Shown here in pieces: positions 1 through 11,389 of a DNA stretch of 64,000 bases. The stretch is from Amia ocellicauda. Taxonomy: Eukaryota; Chordata; Actinopteri; Amiiformes; Amiidae. The stretch is from positions 2,846,501 to 2,910,500 of the forward strand of contig NC_089864.1 of NCBI RefSeq assembly GCF_036373705.1, read 5' to 3'. Numbering within the stretch: position 1 is the first letter of the stretch; each line of letters starts with the position of its first letter. A program made the translations under genes and the position numbers. A model generated the notes under the pieces. That model did not search any database. It had not been told where the DNA came from and saw only the letters and a program-made list of their open reading frames with translations.

Positions 1-659
1 ACACTAATCTAAAACTATAATATATAACTTTATTAAAACATATTTGAAAACACTATAAATCACATGTGGAGTCTCGCATCATTCAAAATATATGCCATAA
101 TCCTTACAGTGATCAATCAGAGACCCTAAATGTAATTTAAAAAGTGTTTCCCAATGTGTAATATATACAAATGTTTTAAGAGTGTTGGGGTGATTTACAG
201 CCTACGTGAACTAAATTTAAACTGACCTCGATTAACATAAATTGTATAGTACTGTACCTAAAATATCCTCGTTTATTCACGTCAAATGGTAATCTGAGTC
301 TGTGAAAAACAGTGGAAAATGAATTAGGTAGGCTACACCTCATTTTATCTATTTAAAAGCATTTAGAAGCTGAAAGTTATGTTACTCGAATAAATACAAC
401 AACTAAACTATTATTAGTCTGAAACTCCATGCCTTTGTAAGCCTTTGTCTTATGCAAGACGATTTGAATTCCCCGACATGACAAGATTTTAACATAATCT
501 CATGTATTCAGCGGTTTTACAGAAGGAACACAATGTAACAGATAATTTAAACATATTAACAACCTAGGCTCATATCTCGGATTACAACTGACATTTGGGT
601 CACAATTTAATAACCCTGCTGTTGTGCGATTCATCCCCGGGGAAAGAGCGTGTACTCAC
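1..659 (-). other. Intron 1 of the receptor gene whose leader is at 660-702
   Basis: AT-rich DNA immediately 3' (minus sense) of the leader exon donor. It corresponds to 36797-37449 in unit B, which is intron 1 of the intact minus-strand receptor gene. The partner V exon would lie before base 1. No other coding feature is visible. Confidence 0.6.
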
Positions 660-702
660 AGGTGAGCAGGAGCAGACACCCGGCGCAGATTAGCGGCTCC
701 AT
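660..702 (-). CDS. Leader exon of a V-type immune receptor (unit A copy; gene continues off the window)
   Basis: Minus-strand ATG at 702-700 opens a 14-codon hydrophobic leader, MEPLICAGCLLLLT, ending in phase 1 at a GTGAGT donor. It matches the leader of the intact gene at 37450-37492 at every codon. A CCAAT motif stands 77 bases upstream. The V and transmembrane exons of this copy must lie to the left of base 1, so only the signal peptide is visible. The product would be a membrane receptor entering the secretory pathway. I infer a functional gene only by analogy with the unit B junction gene. Confidence 0.65.
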
Positions 703-778
703 CTCGGCGCTGTTCGCGCTGAAGACTGACAGGTCCGGGGGTCGAAGCTCCGCCTTACCTCGGGCGGACAGCGCTGTC

Positions 779-783
779 ATTGG
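779..783 (-). promoter_or_regulatory. CCAAT box upstream of the unit A leader exon
   Basis: Minus-strand CCAAT (plus strand ATTGG) lies 77 bases upstream of the leader ATG in a locally GC- and CpG-rich stretch (about 620-870) within AT-rich surroundings. The same box is at 37569-37573. The spacing suits a TATA-less promoter; no convincing TATA box was seen. Confidence 0.4.
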
Positions 784-1597
784 TCGGAATAGGAGGCAAC
801 CTGTGTCCCTGTGACCGATAGAGGGCCGCTCTGGCCGCTGTCATCCCGAACAGTCAGGCACCAGTGGGCGTTGTGTTGTCTGACGTCATCTCTTCACTTT
901 GGGTTAGCGGTGTCCCTTTGTCCAGCCCACCTATCTGAAGGATCTCGTTTCCAATGTGGTGTGGGGGGATTCATCAGTAGCCGTGTAGATTAGTGATCAA
1001 CATAATTAAATCATATTTACACAAGAATCATGTGAAATGTGTTTTGTGTGGCAGTGCCACTTTTTAAATTTCACCTCAGCAGTGCTGACTAAAATGAAGT
1101 AATAGTTCATATATCTTTATATACCTTTTCCCCGAGATGGTACAATCGAAACATCCACAAGTGTCCTCCAGCAGTCAGATCAGCTGACACAGCACGTTTG
1201 GTTTGACTGTGTAGCCCGGTTATAGGTCAACACAAGGATACCACACACCTCAAATAAAATAACTCACGTTTATGGTCTTCACACACACCCACAAATAGTA
1301 TATAGATTGCGGAATTTACATTAAAAGCACTTTGGCAGACAGACAGATGGATAGATTACATACAGTCCAGCATTGCACAGCTATGTGTGAAGAGCAGATG
1401 TTTCAGGTTTCAAGATTTACACACAACCCAACTGAGCAGGCCGACACAGATTAAGTTTTTCATAGATTTATCTGATTTCACAAGATAAAAATTCACAATA
1501 AAAGATACGTTTACTTAGTGGAATAAGAATATAAGTAAACAGATTATACACAGTTTCTTTGTGAGGGATAGGCCTACATACAGTCCATGGAAATAAA
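784..1597. other. Intergenic upstream region, no gene recognised
   Basis: This is the counterpart of 37574-38380. A 60-codon plus-strand open frame at 811-993 is conserved in both copies but has no recognisable features and overlaps the presumed promoter. No element ends were identified. Confidence 0.5.
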
Positions 1598-1653
1598 TTA
1601 AGGGTTACCTACACAATATTAGGCAGGTGTCATGATGTTATGGCTGATCGGTG
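1598..1653. mobile_element. Right-end remnant of a Tc1-like element (unit A)
   Basis: Only the 3' terminus survives, ending in the inverted repeat TGGCTGATCGGTG before a TA. The fuller relic at 38473-39362 in unit B shows that unit A lost about 900 bases here. The neighbouring segment matching 39376-39530 is also gone. Confidence 0.75.
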
Positions 1654-1773
1654 TATATATATGCTCTGTTTGAAGTACAGTATTATTCTCACTGTTTATC
1701 GAGTTGTTACAGGACATTAACTTGACATTAATGTAATAATGAATTCCACAAACAGTGCGATATGAAAGAACAA

Positions 1774-2210
1774 TGTAGCGTTATGTTGGGTGTATTTGGA
1801 TAAGAGCATTTGGGCTCTGAGCTGAAGCACTGATCTAAAGAAGACCTCTCCCCCCCCAAAGTTATCAGATTTCCTTAGCTCATCAGCTTGGAACTGGTTT
1901 GCATCAAAGTGACAGTTTTGGGGAGGATGGCACCGAGAATGGGCCGAATGGTTTAGAGTCCTGCTGTGAAATGTCTGGAGAAAGGGGCCTGTAGGTGATA
2001 AAAACTCTTTGAAGTGGATGAGAGCCGAAATCCCGACATAGAGCTACGAACCCAGGCCAACCGGCATTTCCAAAAGATGGCATGGATTGACATCAGTCAT
2101 AAATCAAGCCCCCCTCCAATAGGACACTGGGGGCTGAAACCGAAATCCAATCTCAAGAACTCAGGGACCAATCACCTATTGATCTGACAGGCGTATAAAG
2201 AACAGAACAT

Positions 2211-2269
<59 letters not shown>

Positions 2270-3638
2270 TGAACCAGTAACTCGCTGCCACAGCTCAACC
2301 TGTAGCTCTGTTGCCAGAACCGGAACCAGAAACCAACCAAGTCTTTGCCGGCAACAGAAGAGTTAAACTGGGAGAAGGAGATTGAGCCGTACGAAGAATT
2401 CTTTTAAAGGTTTTTATTAAATAAAGAACTTTACAGACTGCGCTGCCCGCCTGTGCCCACCTGATCAGTGGAGTTTTACAGCTGGACAATTGACTAAGTC
2501 GACTGTATACGAAAGTGTCAGTCATTTAAATAGCTATTTGAGTCTTAAGAAACTTGACCCTTGGAACAAACAGGGCCCTGCTTTCCTCAAAGACTTCGTC
2601 TTCAAGTAACTACGGTGGAACCCCTGCTTACAAAGAAGATTTTGTGCACAACCTTGGAGCCTTCAAACCAGTGGAAAATCTGGTTGGAATCGACTCTACT
2701 TTCGCGAAACCCCAACTTCCAGGTGCATCGACTGAGTGGAAGTTCTTGGACAAAGCCGAACCGGACTGCCTTTGTTCCAAACCACACGGACCTCGTGCCG
2801 TGTGCTGTTATCTGAGCCCGAAGACAGAGAGGCCTCTCTGCGACGAAGTTCAGATAAGTTTAACAGTTTGGAGTTCATGATTCATGACATTTGAGAAATC
2901 AATTAGAAATGTTAATCTGTGATTCATAACTCTAGAATGTGTAATATCATTTAGTTTTCTTAAATATAAATGTGTGTTGCATTAAACTGTTTTGTTGATA
3001 ATTTTAGAAATAAAATCTGTCAACGCCGAGAAATATCTTCTCATTCCTGTTTAACTGTTTAGTCTGAAATTGACACAAGTTTATAGACATTAGATTATTG
3101 GTGGCCCTGCCTATCCTTAATCATTGAATAATAATCAGTTAAGGGAAATTGTGGTAACAAGTAATGATAGGATCTTTCTCGGCACCTAAACGTAAATGAG
3201 ACTGATATATATATAACGAGAAGTCACCTGACATAAATACTAACCTGCGTAGTTAGTTAATGTCTGACTAATAATACTAACGAGAGACTTACCTTCGTCT
3301 TACTAACCGGTATTGTAGTCAATGTGTTTATAACCTTTTTTGTTTAACGATTTGTGTTATCATATGCGATCCCATGGTCTTTGATTTGGTCACGGAAGTG
3401 ATTTGTCTTTGATTTGTTGATCTAGAGTTGAATTTTAATTAGTTTTTCCCTTTTGCATAATTGGTGTAGTGCTACATTTAGTCTTTGTTTTGAATAAATT
3501 TGACAATTTATATCTTTGGAATTGGTGTCTGCGTCCAATTATTACAGATTGAGTTCTACAAGATTCCAGGATTTGTGATAAGGTGATACTATAAATTCAC
3601 TTCTTTAATTGAAATTTATAAGTGTACCTTACGCTACA
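1774..3638. mobile_element. Solo-LTR-like insertion, ~1.87 kb, TG..CA ends, 4-bp target duplication
   Basis: The element begins TGTAGCGTTATG and ends TTACGCTACA, so it has 5'-TG..CA-3' termini with a short inverted repeat. It is flanked by ACAA (1770-1773 and 3639-3642). Unit B near 39640 and a third paralogous copy near 31010 read AAGAACAAGATACTG uninterrupted, so the empty site is preserved twice. No long reading frame or retroviral protein motif is present, which favours a solo LTR over a full element. A (TC)n array lies at 2212-2266 and AATAAA-type signals occur near 2420 and 3010. The orientation and parent family are not determined. Confidence 0.75.
2212..2266. repeat. (TC)n microsatellite inside the LTR insertion
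   Basis: Uninterrupted dinucleotide TC run of about 27 units. Confidence 0.95.
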
Positions 3639-3642
3639 ACAA

Positions 3643-5260
3643 GATACTGAACAACACACTAAAACGTGCAACTCACTAAGATACAAATACAAGTCTACTT
3701 TAATAAATCAGAAAATCAAAATTAGTTTCAACAGCAGGTGGCAGTGTCTCAATGTTAACGGCACTCTCAACCTTAGTCACCCTCCTCTCTTTTCAGGGCC
3801 TGTGGTGGGGGGGGGGGGATTTCACAAAACCACTGAAGCAAAAGCCTCTTACTAAGTGTTCTGGCTCATAGTAACTTAACGTATTGTTGTTGTTTTTTTG
3901 CTGCTTTATTTATTTGCCAGTTGTACTGTTTTAATTGTAATTGAATTTTAATATTAACTTTTTGCACAACTGTGAGATTTATTTTCTTCATATATGTAGT
4001 TTAACTGTGAAATGCTTTTTAGATGTTTGTTCATTTGTTCATGAATGCTGATCAGAAACTAGATGTCTTGAAGGCTATTACATTTTAAGCTCTGACTCCC
4101 AAATCTTTACCAAGTGCGTATGTGTGTGAATGATAGAGTAGCCCAGAAAACACAGAGATGCCTGCAGGACCAGGGCTGAGGAAACACTTCCGCTAAACCA
4201 GCCATCAGATTATTGTCTGTTGAGACCTTTAAGCACAGGGGTTGGTGTCTGGTGATGAAGAGCACAACCTTCTGTGGGTATTAAACAGATTTAAGGAGAA
4301 AAAAAGCAAACAAACCCTAAACTGAACATTAGAGAGTCTGGGTTGAACTCATCAGACGTCACTTCGGGTGAATTACCTGGTTAAAAGAAGACAACAAGTC
4401 CACTTCCCTCCCCCTTTCCACACCCCCCTTCTTCACTGCTTTTGAATTGGACACCTGCCCACAGCTCAGATTGCAGGGAGAGACGTTGTGTGACTGTGGT
4501 GGAGAGTTTAATTTGAGAGTCCCACCTACGACCACAGCCGCACTGATAGCAGAATCACAGAGATCAGCTGCACAGGAGCAAAGTGTGGTCTGACTACATA
4601 CAGCATGAGGAAGAGATAATGGAGAAAGAGACAGAGCAGGGAGAGTGGGGCAGAGAGAGAGCTGATTGAGACAGAGCAGACAGATTGCCTCTCACAGGTG
4701 TGGGCTGCAGCAGCAAGGTGTCAAACGAATGTCACAGGGGAGACAGACACAAACAGAGCGTCTTCACACTTTCACACAAGAAAAAACACAGCCCGTAGTC
4801 ATGTCACATGCACTGCACTCCTTTTTGACAGGAGAAAACCACAGACTGCATGACAAACTGCACAACCCAAACGTAGGCATCCTTCATTGCAGAGCTAATT
4901 CAGTGGCTGTCTGACAGTATCTTGTGGATCTCCAGCCCTGGCCATATAGAGAGAGGCTTTTGTAGCTCACCACTTTCAATAAAGGGTTGATTACACCTGA
5001 AAGCATTGGGAAATCCAAACGGATTTCAAATCAGAGAAAAAGGTGGGCGTTTTGGCAGTCAGTCCAGAGATCAAACTGAAGAGCATCAGCTGCTTAATTG
5101 TGCCGACTTAATTCATAAATCACTACTCATGCAGGGTCACTTAATTTACACATGATCAACACACCATCCACATTCTGTACTGTGTTTTGTGTAGTCATCA
5201 GTACACACGGTACAACAGAGCGCTCTTACGGTGTGGTACTGTGATTATTTTCAGATTAAG
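3643..5260. repeat. Paralogous segment S1 (three copies in the window)
   Basis: This stretch is repeated at 39640-41243 (unit B) and, more diverged, at 31010-33266. All three copies share the order: G-run with 'TTTCACAAAACCACTGAAGC', a hydrophobic minus-strand open stretch near 4380-4567, an AGAGAG-rich stretch, and a terminal TGTGATACCGTGATTA-like end. No complete gene was found. In S1 and S3 the segment ends exactly at a gypsy LTR. Confidence 0.85.
4378..4567 (-). other. Possible short exon-like open stretch in S1
   Basis: On the minus strand a polypyrimidine-TGTGCAG acceptor-like sequence precedes an open stretch beginning DLCDSAISAAVVVGGTLKL. Paralogous copies read AIRAAVVVGGTLKL near 40506 and AIRAAAVVGGTLKL near 31930. 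It stays open in all three copies with several amino acid differences. It may be a relic of a membrane-spanning exon or chance; no start codon, partner exon or family match is visible. Confidence 0.2.
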
Positions 5261-6556
5261 TGTCACGAGTTATGCTACCCCACCCCAGTTTAATATGGCG
5301 AGATGAGGACTCGCTACCACTCCAATAGGCCCCCTTGCAGGTTCGGCAGATCTCAGGACATACACCACAGATACAAGTCGATCAGTAAAATAAATGGTTT
5401 ATACTAAACAGTAAAATATTATTGTACACAATCACAGCAGGGGCAACTAGCAGGGCACGAAGTCTGCTAATCCCAGGGTAAATACAAATTAAGGATTAAA
5501 ACTGCCTTTAACAGTCTGGGCAATAAACCTACTAAAAACAATACAAAAGCTAAAAACTAGAAAAATAAACTATACTAAAAACCCTGTCTAAAACTAAGCC
5601 CAGAACCCCAACCCCAAATAACCAAGTCCAATTAGCAGCAATATCACACAAAGAGAACAAGAAAGAAATAGTCCCAATACACAGTCCAGTATGATCAGTC
5701 CTGGAACATGGTTCCAATCCTGGCCTGGGGATGGCACTCCTCTCCAAGCGGACCCACTCATCCACGCAGCCAGCACCAACTGAAAGAAGAGGGAGAGAGA
5801 AAGAAGGACAGACTCAGGGGCAGAACACACTCGCTCTCAGCTGAGTGTGCAATTACACACACACTCGTGGGAAAGTATTGTATACGTTCCTTTCTCATCC
5901 TTTACTGCACCTCTCTCCCTCTGTGCTGCTCAGTCCAGAGCCCCGAGGTCCTGCCTTCTGCAGAGGAACTTTGAATCATTAATCCGACAAGGCAAGTCCA
6001 CCAGGGCATACATTTCCAGGTACGCTGTCAGTCCGATCGTCCTCTGTCTGTAGTAATCATGTGTGAATCTCTCTGGTCACCTAGGCACGCAGAATGCTAC
6101 AGCCAGCGCCTCCTTAACAGCAGTTCTCTACAAGGATCCGCCGCAACCCGCAGAGACTTGACCCTCACCGGCTGGCACCCTCACAGCCCATGTGCTGTAC
6201 TCTACAGCCTGTCGTCCATCCCCCATGGTCACTATAGCTGCTGGTCCTCGCTGCTGCCTTGGTGTCTGGCTGGCTCTGTTTCTGTCTGCCTCCCCGCTGC
6301 TCTCCTCATGTTCTGGGCAGTCCAGCCTTTATCTAGTGCTGAGTGTCAACAGGTGTAGTGGCTATGAGTGAGGGCGGTGCGTGAAACAGGTGCGCCGCAT
6401 TTGTTGTCAGTACCCTTCAATTAGTGAAACAAAAGAAACAATTAGTGAAAAAAACAATTAGTGAATATAAGGGCCAAATTAACAACCAAAAATAGAAAAT
6501 ACTGCAAGTGCAAATAAAGTTAGAAAAAACACTAAGCCTTGGCACCCTCTGTGACA
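5261..6556 (-). repeat. 3' LTR of the unit A gypsy element
   Basis: Ends are TGTCACGAG at 5261 and CTCTGTGACA at 6556 (TG..CA). On the minus strand the LTR start is directly preceded by a purine-rich tract AGTAGGGGGGAG (6557-6568), the expected polypurine tract next to a 3' LTR. The paralogous third copy of the flank at 33266 lacks the LTR, which supports an insertion boundary. Confidence 0.8.
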
Positions 6557-6566
6557 CTCCCCCCTA

Positions 6567-6941
6567 CTAAACAACAATTTGCTTCCTAACACTCGTCTCG
6601 ATACCGTAAAGGCCCCACACCTTTGTTCTCCCTTCGAGACCTCCGGACCTCTCTGCCCTGAACAATCGGAGAGGTTGCCCTATCATGACCTCTGGGGCAT
6701 CTAGTTCCTCCTCCCCTGGTCTTCCCACCCCTAGGGCCTCCAGCTCTGCTGGAGCCACCTGCGGGATCACCCGAGGTACAATCCTCATGTGGAAGGGATA
6801 CCACCCCGTCTCTCCCCCACCACCCAATGGTGCTACAACCACGAAGGGCTCCGGTGCCCAATGAGGAGCCATCTTACTCTGAGCCCTCCTGCAAAAATTG
6901 TGAACCAGCACTCTCTCTCCCGGTATCAGGGGGACGTCCAT
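6567..6941 (-). pseudogene. Integrase C-terminal segment of gypsy pol (unit A)
   Basis: An open frame of 124 codons begins with a segment like GERVLVHNFCRRAQSKMAPHW, the small beta-rich C-terminal domain that follows the integrase core in Ty3/gypsy Pol, and ends close to the polypurine tract. Relative to unit B it lacks about 110 bases encoding the Ala/Pro-rich middle part, so it is internally deleted. The catalytic core is separated from it by the LINE at 7010-8737. It is not a functional integrase by itself. Confidence 0.75.
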
Positions 6942-7009
6942 GGCCTGCCAGTCCCGGTGTCGACTATCTGTTGATGAGCCTTACCTGCGGCTGCACTGTA
7001 TGCATCCCG

Positions 7010-8737
7010 CATCATTATTATTATTTTTATTTCTTGGCAGACGCCCTTATCCAGGGTGACTTACAACATAAGTGCAAACAAAGTGCAAAAATACAGAGAG
7101 ATAGAACAGCAAATTCAAAATATAATATAATACATTTTACAAATTCCAATTTACAATTTACACAAGTACAGTAAGTGACTTCCTACATCCTGGACAGTGA
7201 AAGCTGTCAAGATGTAGGGTCACAGACAAGGGCTACAGGAAAGGGAGCAAGGAGGAAAACAATCAAGAATGCGAGAAGCATAATAAAAACTGTGAACTGC
7301 TATCTAGCAGGGATAGAGGACTAATATTACAAGTACTGTCAGAAAAGCGCCGGAATGAGATCAAGGACTCTGCTGTTTTGACTTCAGTGGGCAGGTCGTT
7401 CCACCATTTAGGGTTCAGGGATGAGAAGGAGCGGAAGAAGAAGGAGAGAGTGTGGTGGATTCCAAGGGGATCGAGATGGGGAGGTCAGCAGAAGGTGAGG
7501 AAGAGTGGGGGAAAAAGAGGAGATCCGATTTGGAGAGGTTGAGCTTGAGGTGGTGCGAGTGCATCCAGGCGGAAATAGCAGACAAGCAGGAAGAGATGCG
7601 TGAGGGGATGAGAGGGTCAGAAGAGGGAAAAGACAGGAAGATCTGGGCATCATCAGCGTAGAAGTTGTAGGAGAAGCTATGGGGAGCGATGAGGGGGCCC
7701 AGGGAGCGAGTGTAGAGAGAGAACAGGAGCGGGCCCAGGACGGAGCCTTGAGGAACACCTGTGAGGAGAGGTTGGGGGGCGGATGAGGAGCCTTGTCACT
7801 TGGTAGGACCGGTCACTTGGTCACTGAGGTAGGAGGAGAACCAGTTGAGAGCAGTCCCAGAGATCCCAAGGTCAGCGAGGCAGGAGAGGAGGATGGAGTT
7901 ATCAACAGTGTCAAGGAGGATGAGGACTGAGGAGAGGGAGGCCGCCCGAGCACAGCTGAGGGAGTCAGTGACTGCCAGGAGAGCCATCTCAGTGGAGTGA
8001 GCTGTGCGGAAGCCGGATTGCAGAGGATCAAGGAGTGAGTGTTGGGACAGAAAGTCCGAGAGCTGACGGTGGACCGCCCGCTCGAGAGTCTTGGAGAGGA
8101 AGGGAAGTAGGGAGACAGGGCGGTAGTTCTGAGGAGAGGTGGCATCAAGGGTTGGTTTCTTGAGCAGTGGGATGACAGCAGATTGTTTAAATGCAGAGGG
8201 GAAACAGCCAGAGAGGAGTGAGGAGTTGAGGAGGGAGGAGATGAAGGGGAGAAGAACAGGAGCGGTTGCCTGGAAGAGACGAGAACGGAGAGGGTCCAGG
8301 TCACACGTTGTGGGTTTGTGACATAGGAGGAGAGCAGAAACTTCAGCATCTGAGAGAGGTGAGAATGAAGAAAAGGAAGCTTGATCAGTGGGAGGTTTCG
8401 GTGTGATGGGAGATGAGGGTGGAGTATTGAAGAGCCTGCAGATGTCTGCAATCTTGGAGGAGAAGAAGGAGGCGAAATCTTCAGCAGTGAGAGATGGGGG
8501 AGGAGGAGGGGGAGTGGGGGCAAGGAGGGAGGAGAAGGTGGAGAAGAGTTTGCGGGGGTTGCTGACAGTGGATTCGAAGAGAGATTGGAAGTAAGACTTC
8601 TTGGCTGAGGTGAGAGAGGACAAGAATGTGGACAGTAGGGAGTGGTAGAGTTTGAGGGCAGCTGGGAGTTTGGTCCTTTTCCACTTCTGTTCGGCGGCAC
8701 GCAGACTAGTTCAGGTTGCGCGGACAACAGCAGAAAG
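7010..8737 (-). mobile_element. L2-clade LINE fragment inserted in gypsy pol (unit A)
   Basis: The minus-strand reverse transcriptase reads through NYRPVSLLPFLSKTLER and SGFRTAHSTEMAL to an in-frame TGA after QVTGPTK. The expected YADD region follows at about 7650 in the same frame. The 3' end at 7010-7060 has an (ATT)n tail and the L2-type terminus whose plus strand reads CAGACGCCCTTATCCAGGG. It is 5'-truncated. Relative to unit B it has lost about 570 bases at 7433 (the RT C-terminal region) and about 530 bases at its 5' side near 8735. It is non-functional. Confidence 0.85.
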
Positions 8738-8739
8738 GT

Positions 8740-9178
8740 GAGTAGCCGGTACTTTCACGCAGCACATTATTATAAGCATTAAGCAATTCAGGAAGTTTAT
8801 CAGGCCAATGGCGTTGCTCGGTTTCCCCCAAAGTCCCCAACAGGGAGAGCAGGATCTGGTTCATACGCTCACAGGCCCCATTCTGTTGAGGGTGATGGGG
8901 GTAGTCCTGCTCTTTCGTATCCCGTACATGTTAACAAGATCTGTCATTAACTGGGATTTGAAGCTAGCTCCCCTGTCGCTATGAAACCGCTCGGGGCACC
9001 CGAATGGCTGTATTAAGTTTTTCCATAGAACCTTAACCGTAGTAGCCGCGGTCTGATCACGCACGGGGACTGCCCAAGCATAGTGCGTAAATAAATCAAT
9101 AATGACCAGGATATAGGGAAAATAATCCCTAGCTTTGCTTCTAGGGCAAAATGTCTGCATTCTGATTAGTTCTGCCAA
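8740..9178 (-). pseudogene. Integrase core of gypsy pol (unit A)
   Basis: The minus-strand frame contains VIIDLFTHYAWAVPV and FHSDRGASFKS, the first two acidic residues of the DDE integrase core. A frameshift then passes into the segment around GACERMNQ and LRESTGYSPFF, which carries the third acidic residue. The N-terminal zinc-binding domain is missing because of the deletion near 9135, so RNase H sequence is joined directly to the core. The split C-terminal domain is at 6567-6941. The copy is dead. Confidence 0.8.
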
Positions 9179-9199
9179 GTCGGTACTTAATCTCGAAAG

Positions 9200-10374
9200 T
9201 GAAATTAGACAATTGGGCCATCCAGTGTTGCTCTACCGCTCCCAACTGTGCTGTACTAAGATGGACCAGGGGGTTGTTATCTGTGTAGACTACAAATGTT
9301 TCCCCCCAAACATTTCTGTGACTGCCCTTTTAAATGCCAACAGCTCCAATTTAAAGGATCTATAGTTCTGGTCATTCTTCTCCAGGGGGTGCAGGCTGCG
9401 GCTTGCGTAAGCGATACCTCGCTCCTTCCCCTCCAGAACCTAGGACAGAACAGCCCCCAACCCCTCCAAAATGGCATCAGTATATAGTACGAATGGTTGT
9501 GCAAAATCGGCATAAGCTAGAATGGGTGCACTCACCAACTGATCCTTGAGGCTTTTAAACTCTTCCTGGCAGGTGGCTGTCCAGTGGACAGGTGCGGTCT
9601 TCTTGACCTGAGTGGATCCCTCAAGTAATTGATGCAAGGGGGAGGCCACCTTAAAGAATGCAGGGATGAAACAGCGGTAATAGCCCACGAAGCCAAGGAA
9701 AGACTGTACCTGCTTCACCGTAGCTGGCACCGCCCATCCTTCCACTGCAGCCACCTTCTCCGGGTCAGGGGCCACCCCACTCTGACTGACCCGGTGGCCT
9801 AAGTAACCCACCTCTTTCTGTACAAAGAGGCATTTCCGTGGTTGTAATTTCAGGCCATAGGCCTGAAGGGTGACAAAAACCTGCTCCAAATGCTTGAGGT
9901 GCTGTTCAAAGGTAGGGGAATAGACAATAATATCGTCAAGGTAAATCAATAATGACTGATTCTCCTGCTCTACTAGGTATCTCTGCATCATCCGCTGGAA
10001 GGTCGCAGGTGCATTGCAGAGTCCAAAGGGTGTCCTTTCGAACTTGTAAAGTCCCAATGGTGTGGTGAAAGCCTTCTTTTCACAATCCCGCCGATCCACT
10101 TCGACCTGCCAGTAACCATTTACCAGGTCTAGCATTGAATACCACTCGGCACCGGTCAAGTTGGTCAGGGCCTCTTCGATACGTACAGGGGGTATTCGTC
10201 TTTTTGGGTGACGGAGTTGAGCTTCCGATAGTCAACACAGAATCTCCACAAGCCGTCCTTCTTCTTCACGAGGACGACTGGTGCTGCCCACGGGCTGCTA
10301 CTTTCCTTTATTACTCCTTGGTGCTTCATTTGTTGGAGCAGTTCGTGTAGCTCTCGATACAAAGTTGGAGGCAC
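9200..10374 (-). pseudogene. Reverse transcriptase-RNase H of gypsy pol (unit A)
   Basis: The polymerase part runs from [15 protein letters not shown] and [20 protein letters not shown] (10374-10165), through a frame break, to MTGAEWYSMLDLVNGYWQVE, PFGLCNAPATFQ and the catalytic box YLDDIIVYSP (about 9930). It continues through GYLGHRVS and FLGFVGYYRCF into the RNase H start AQPFVLYTDAI (about 9500). The YLDD catalytic pair is intact here, unlike unit B. A frameshift at about 10160, another at about 9440 and a premature end prevent a continuous polyprotein. In an active element it would copy the element's RNA into DNA in cytoplasmic particles. Confidence 0.85.
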
Positions 10375-10599
10375 CGGGCGGTAGTGCTCACGGGAAGGTG
10401 GGGCAGCCCTGGTGGGAATATGATGATAAACTACACTGGTCTGCCCAAAGTCTTCCTCGTGAGTGGCAAACGTGCACTACCACTTCTGCAGAAGCTCTTG
10501 TAGTTGCTGTCATTGATCACCCATCAACCCTGGAGTCGAGGGCATCCAATCGGCTGTAGAGTCTGGTCTAATAGTCTGTATAGGATCCATGCTCACTTC

Positions 10600-11380
10600 C
10601 ACCACAATACTGGATTGTCAGGTCTTGGTTAGTTCAGACCTCCCATTCATCAATCCGGGTGACATCTGATAGTGACCAATGCTGTGGAACCTCGACAGGG
10701 TAAGGGTGAAGGTTAATCAATCTCAATGGAATCTTACCCTGACGTACCCAAGCGATTGAACATGCTACTTGCCACTCAGTTGTTCCCTCCCATGCATCCA
10801 CCAGTACACACTGCTATTGGCGCTGGGGAATTTCAGGGACCTGTGCCCATACAACCATCTTGCTGCATGGGGGAATATACACAGTGGGCTGTCAAATCAG
10901 TCTAGCTGTCCCATGGTCTACAGCCTGTATCGCCTCCATCTCTAGTCTCCTGCAGAGAGAGAAAGCCTGCTCCCAAGACTCAGTGCCCCCGGCTGTCCTC
11001 CTGAATTTTGCCCAACTCGTGTCTTGGTCCTCAAACAGTTCCTTCCAAATAGGCCATATTACATTCATGCCCATGATTCCAGTATCAGCGCTCAATTTAT
11101 CATCAGACACTATGACTACCCACTTCTCAAGTATCTTAATCCCTCCAACAGGGCATAGCTGAGATAGGGAAGTTGAAGGCCATTCGCAGCCCTCAACTTT
11201 AACCGGGGGTTTCTTCCCGTCCGGTGACCTGGTGTTGTCCCAAATATTTCTTAAAGAGCACTTCGCTAAAGAGGGTAACCTGTGAGCCTGTATCCAACTT
11301 TCCGACTAAATCGGGCTTAATTATAATAGCGGTAACTTCTGCCTGCCCCCCACCCACGAGCCCTATCATGGCTGGGGACA
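10600..11380 (-). pseudogene. Gypsy protease and protease-RT linker remnants (unit A)
   Basis: Minus-strand fragments match the unit B protease/linker region: MSDDKLSADTGIMGMNVI at 11110 and downstream pieces. The aspartic-protease DTGS segment visible in unit B at about 48890 is mostly deleted here, since sequence jumps at about 11290. Stops interrupt the rest. Confidence 0.65.
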
Positions 11381-11389
11381 GGAGTTTAA

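Noticed and set aside
811..993. 60-codon frame identical in both units
   Set aside because: Lies in the presumed promoter region of the receptor gene; conservation is explained by the recent duplication.
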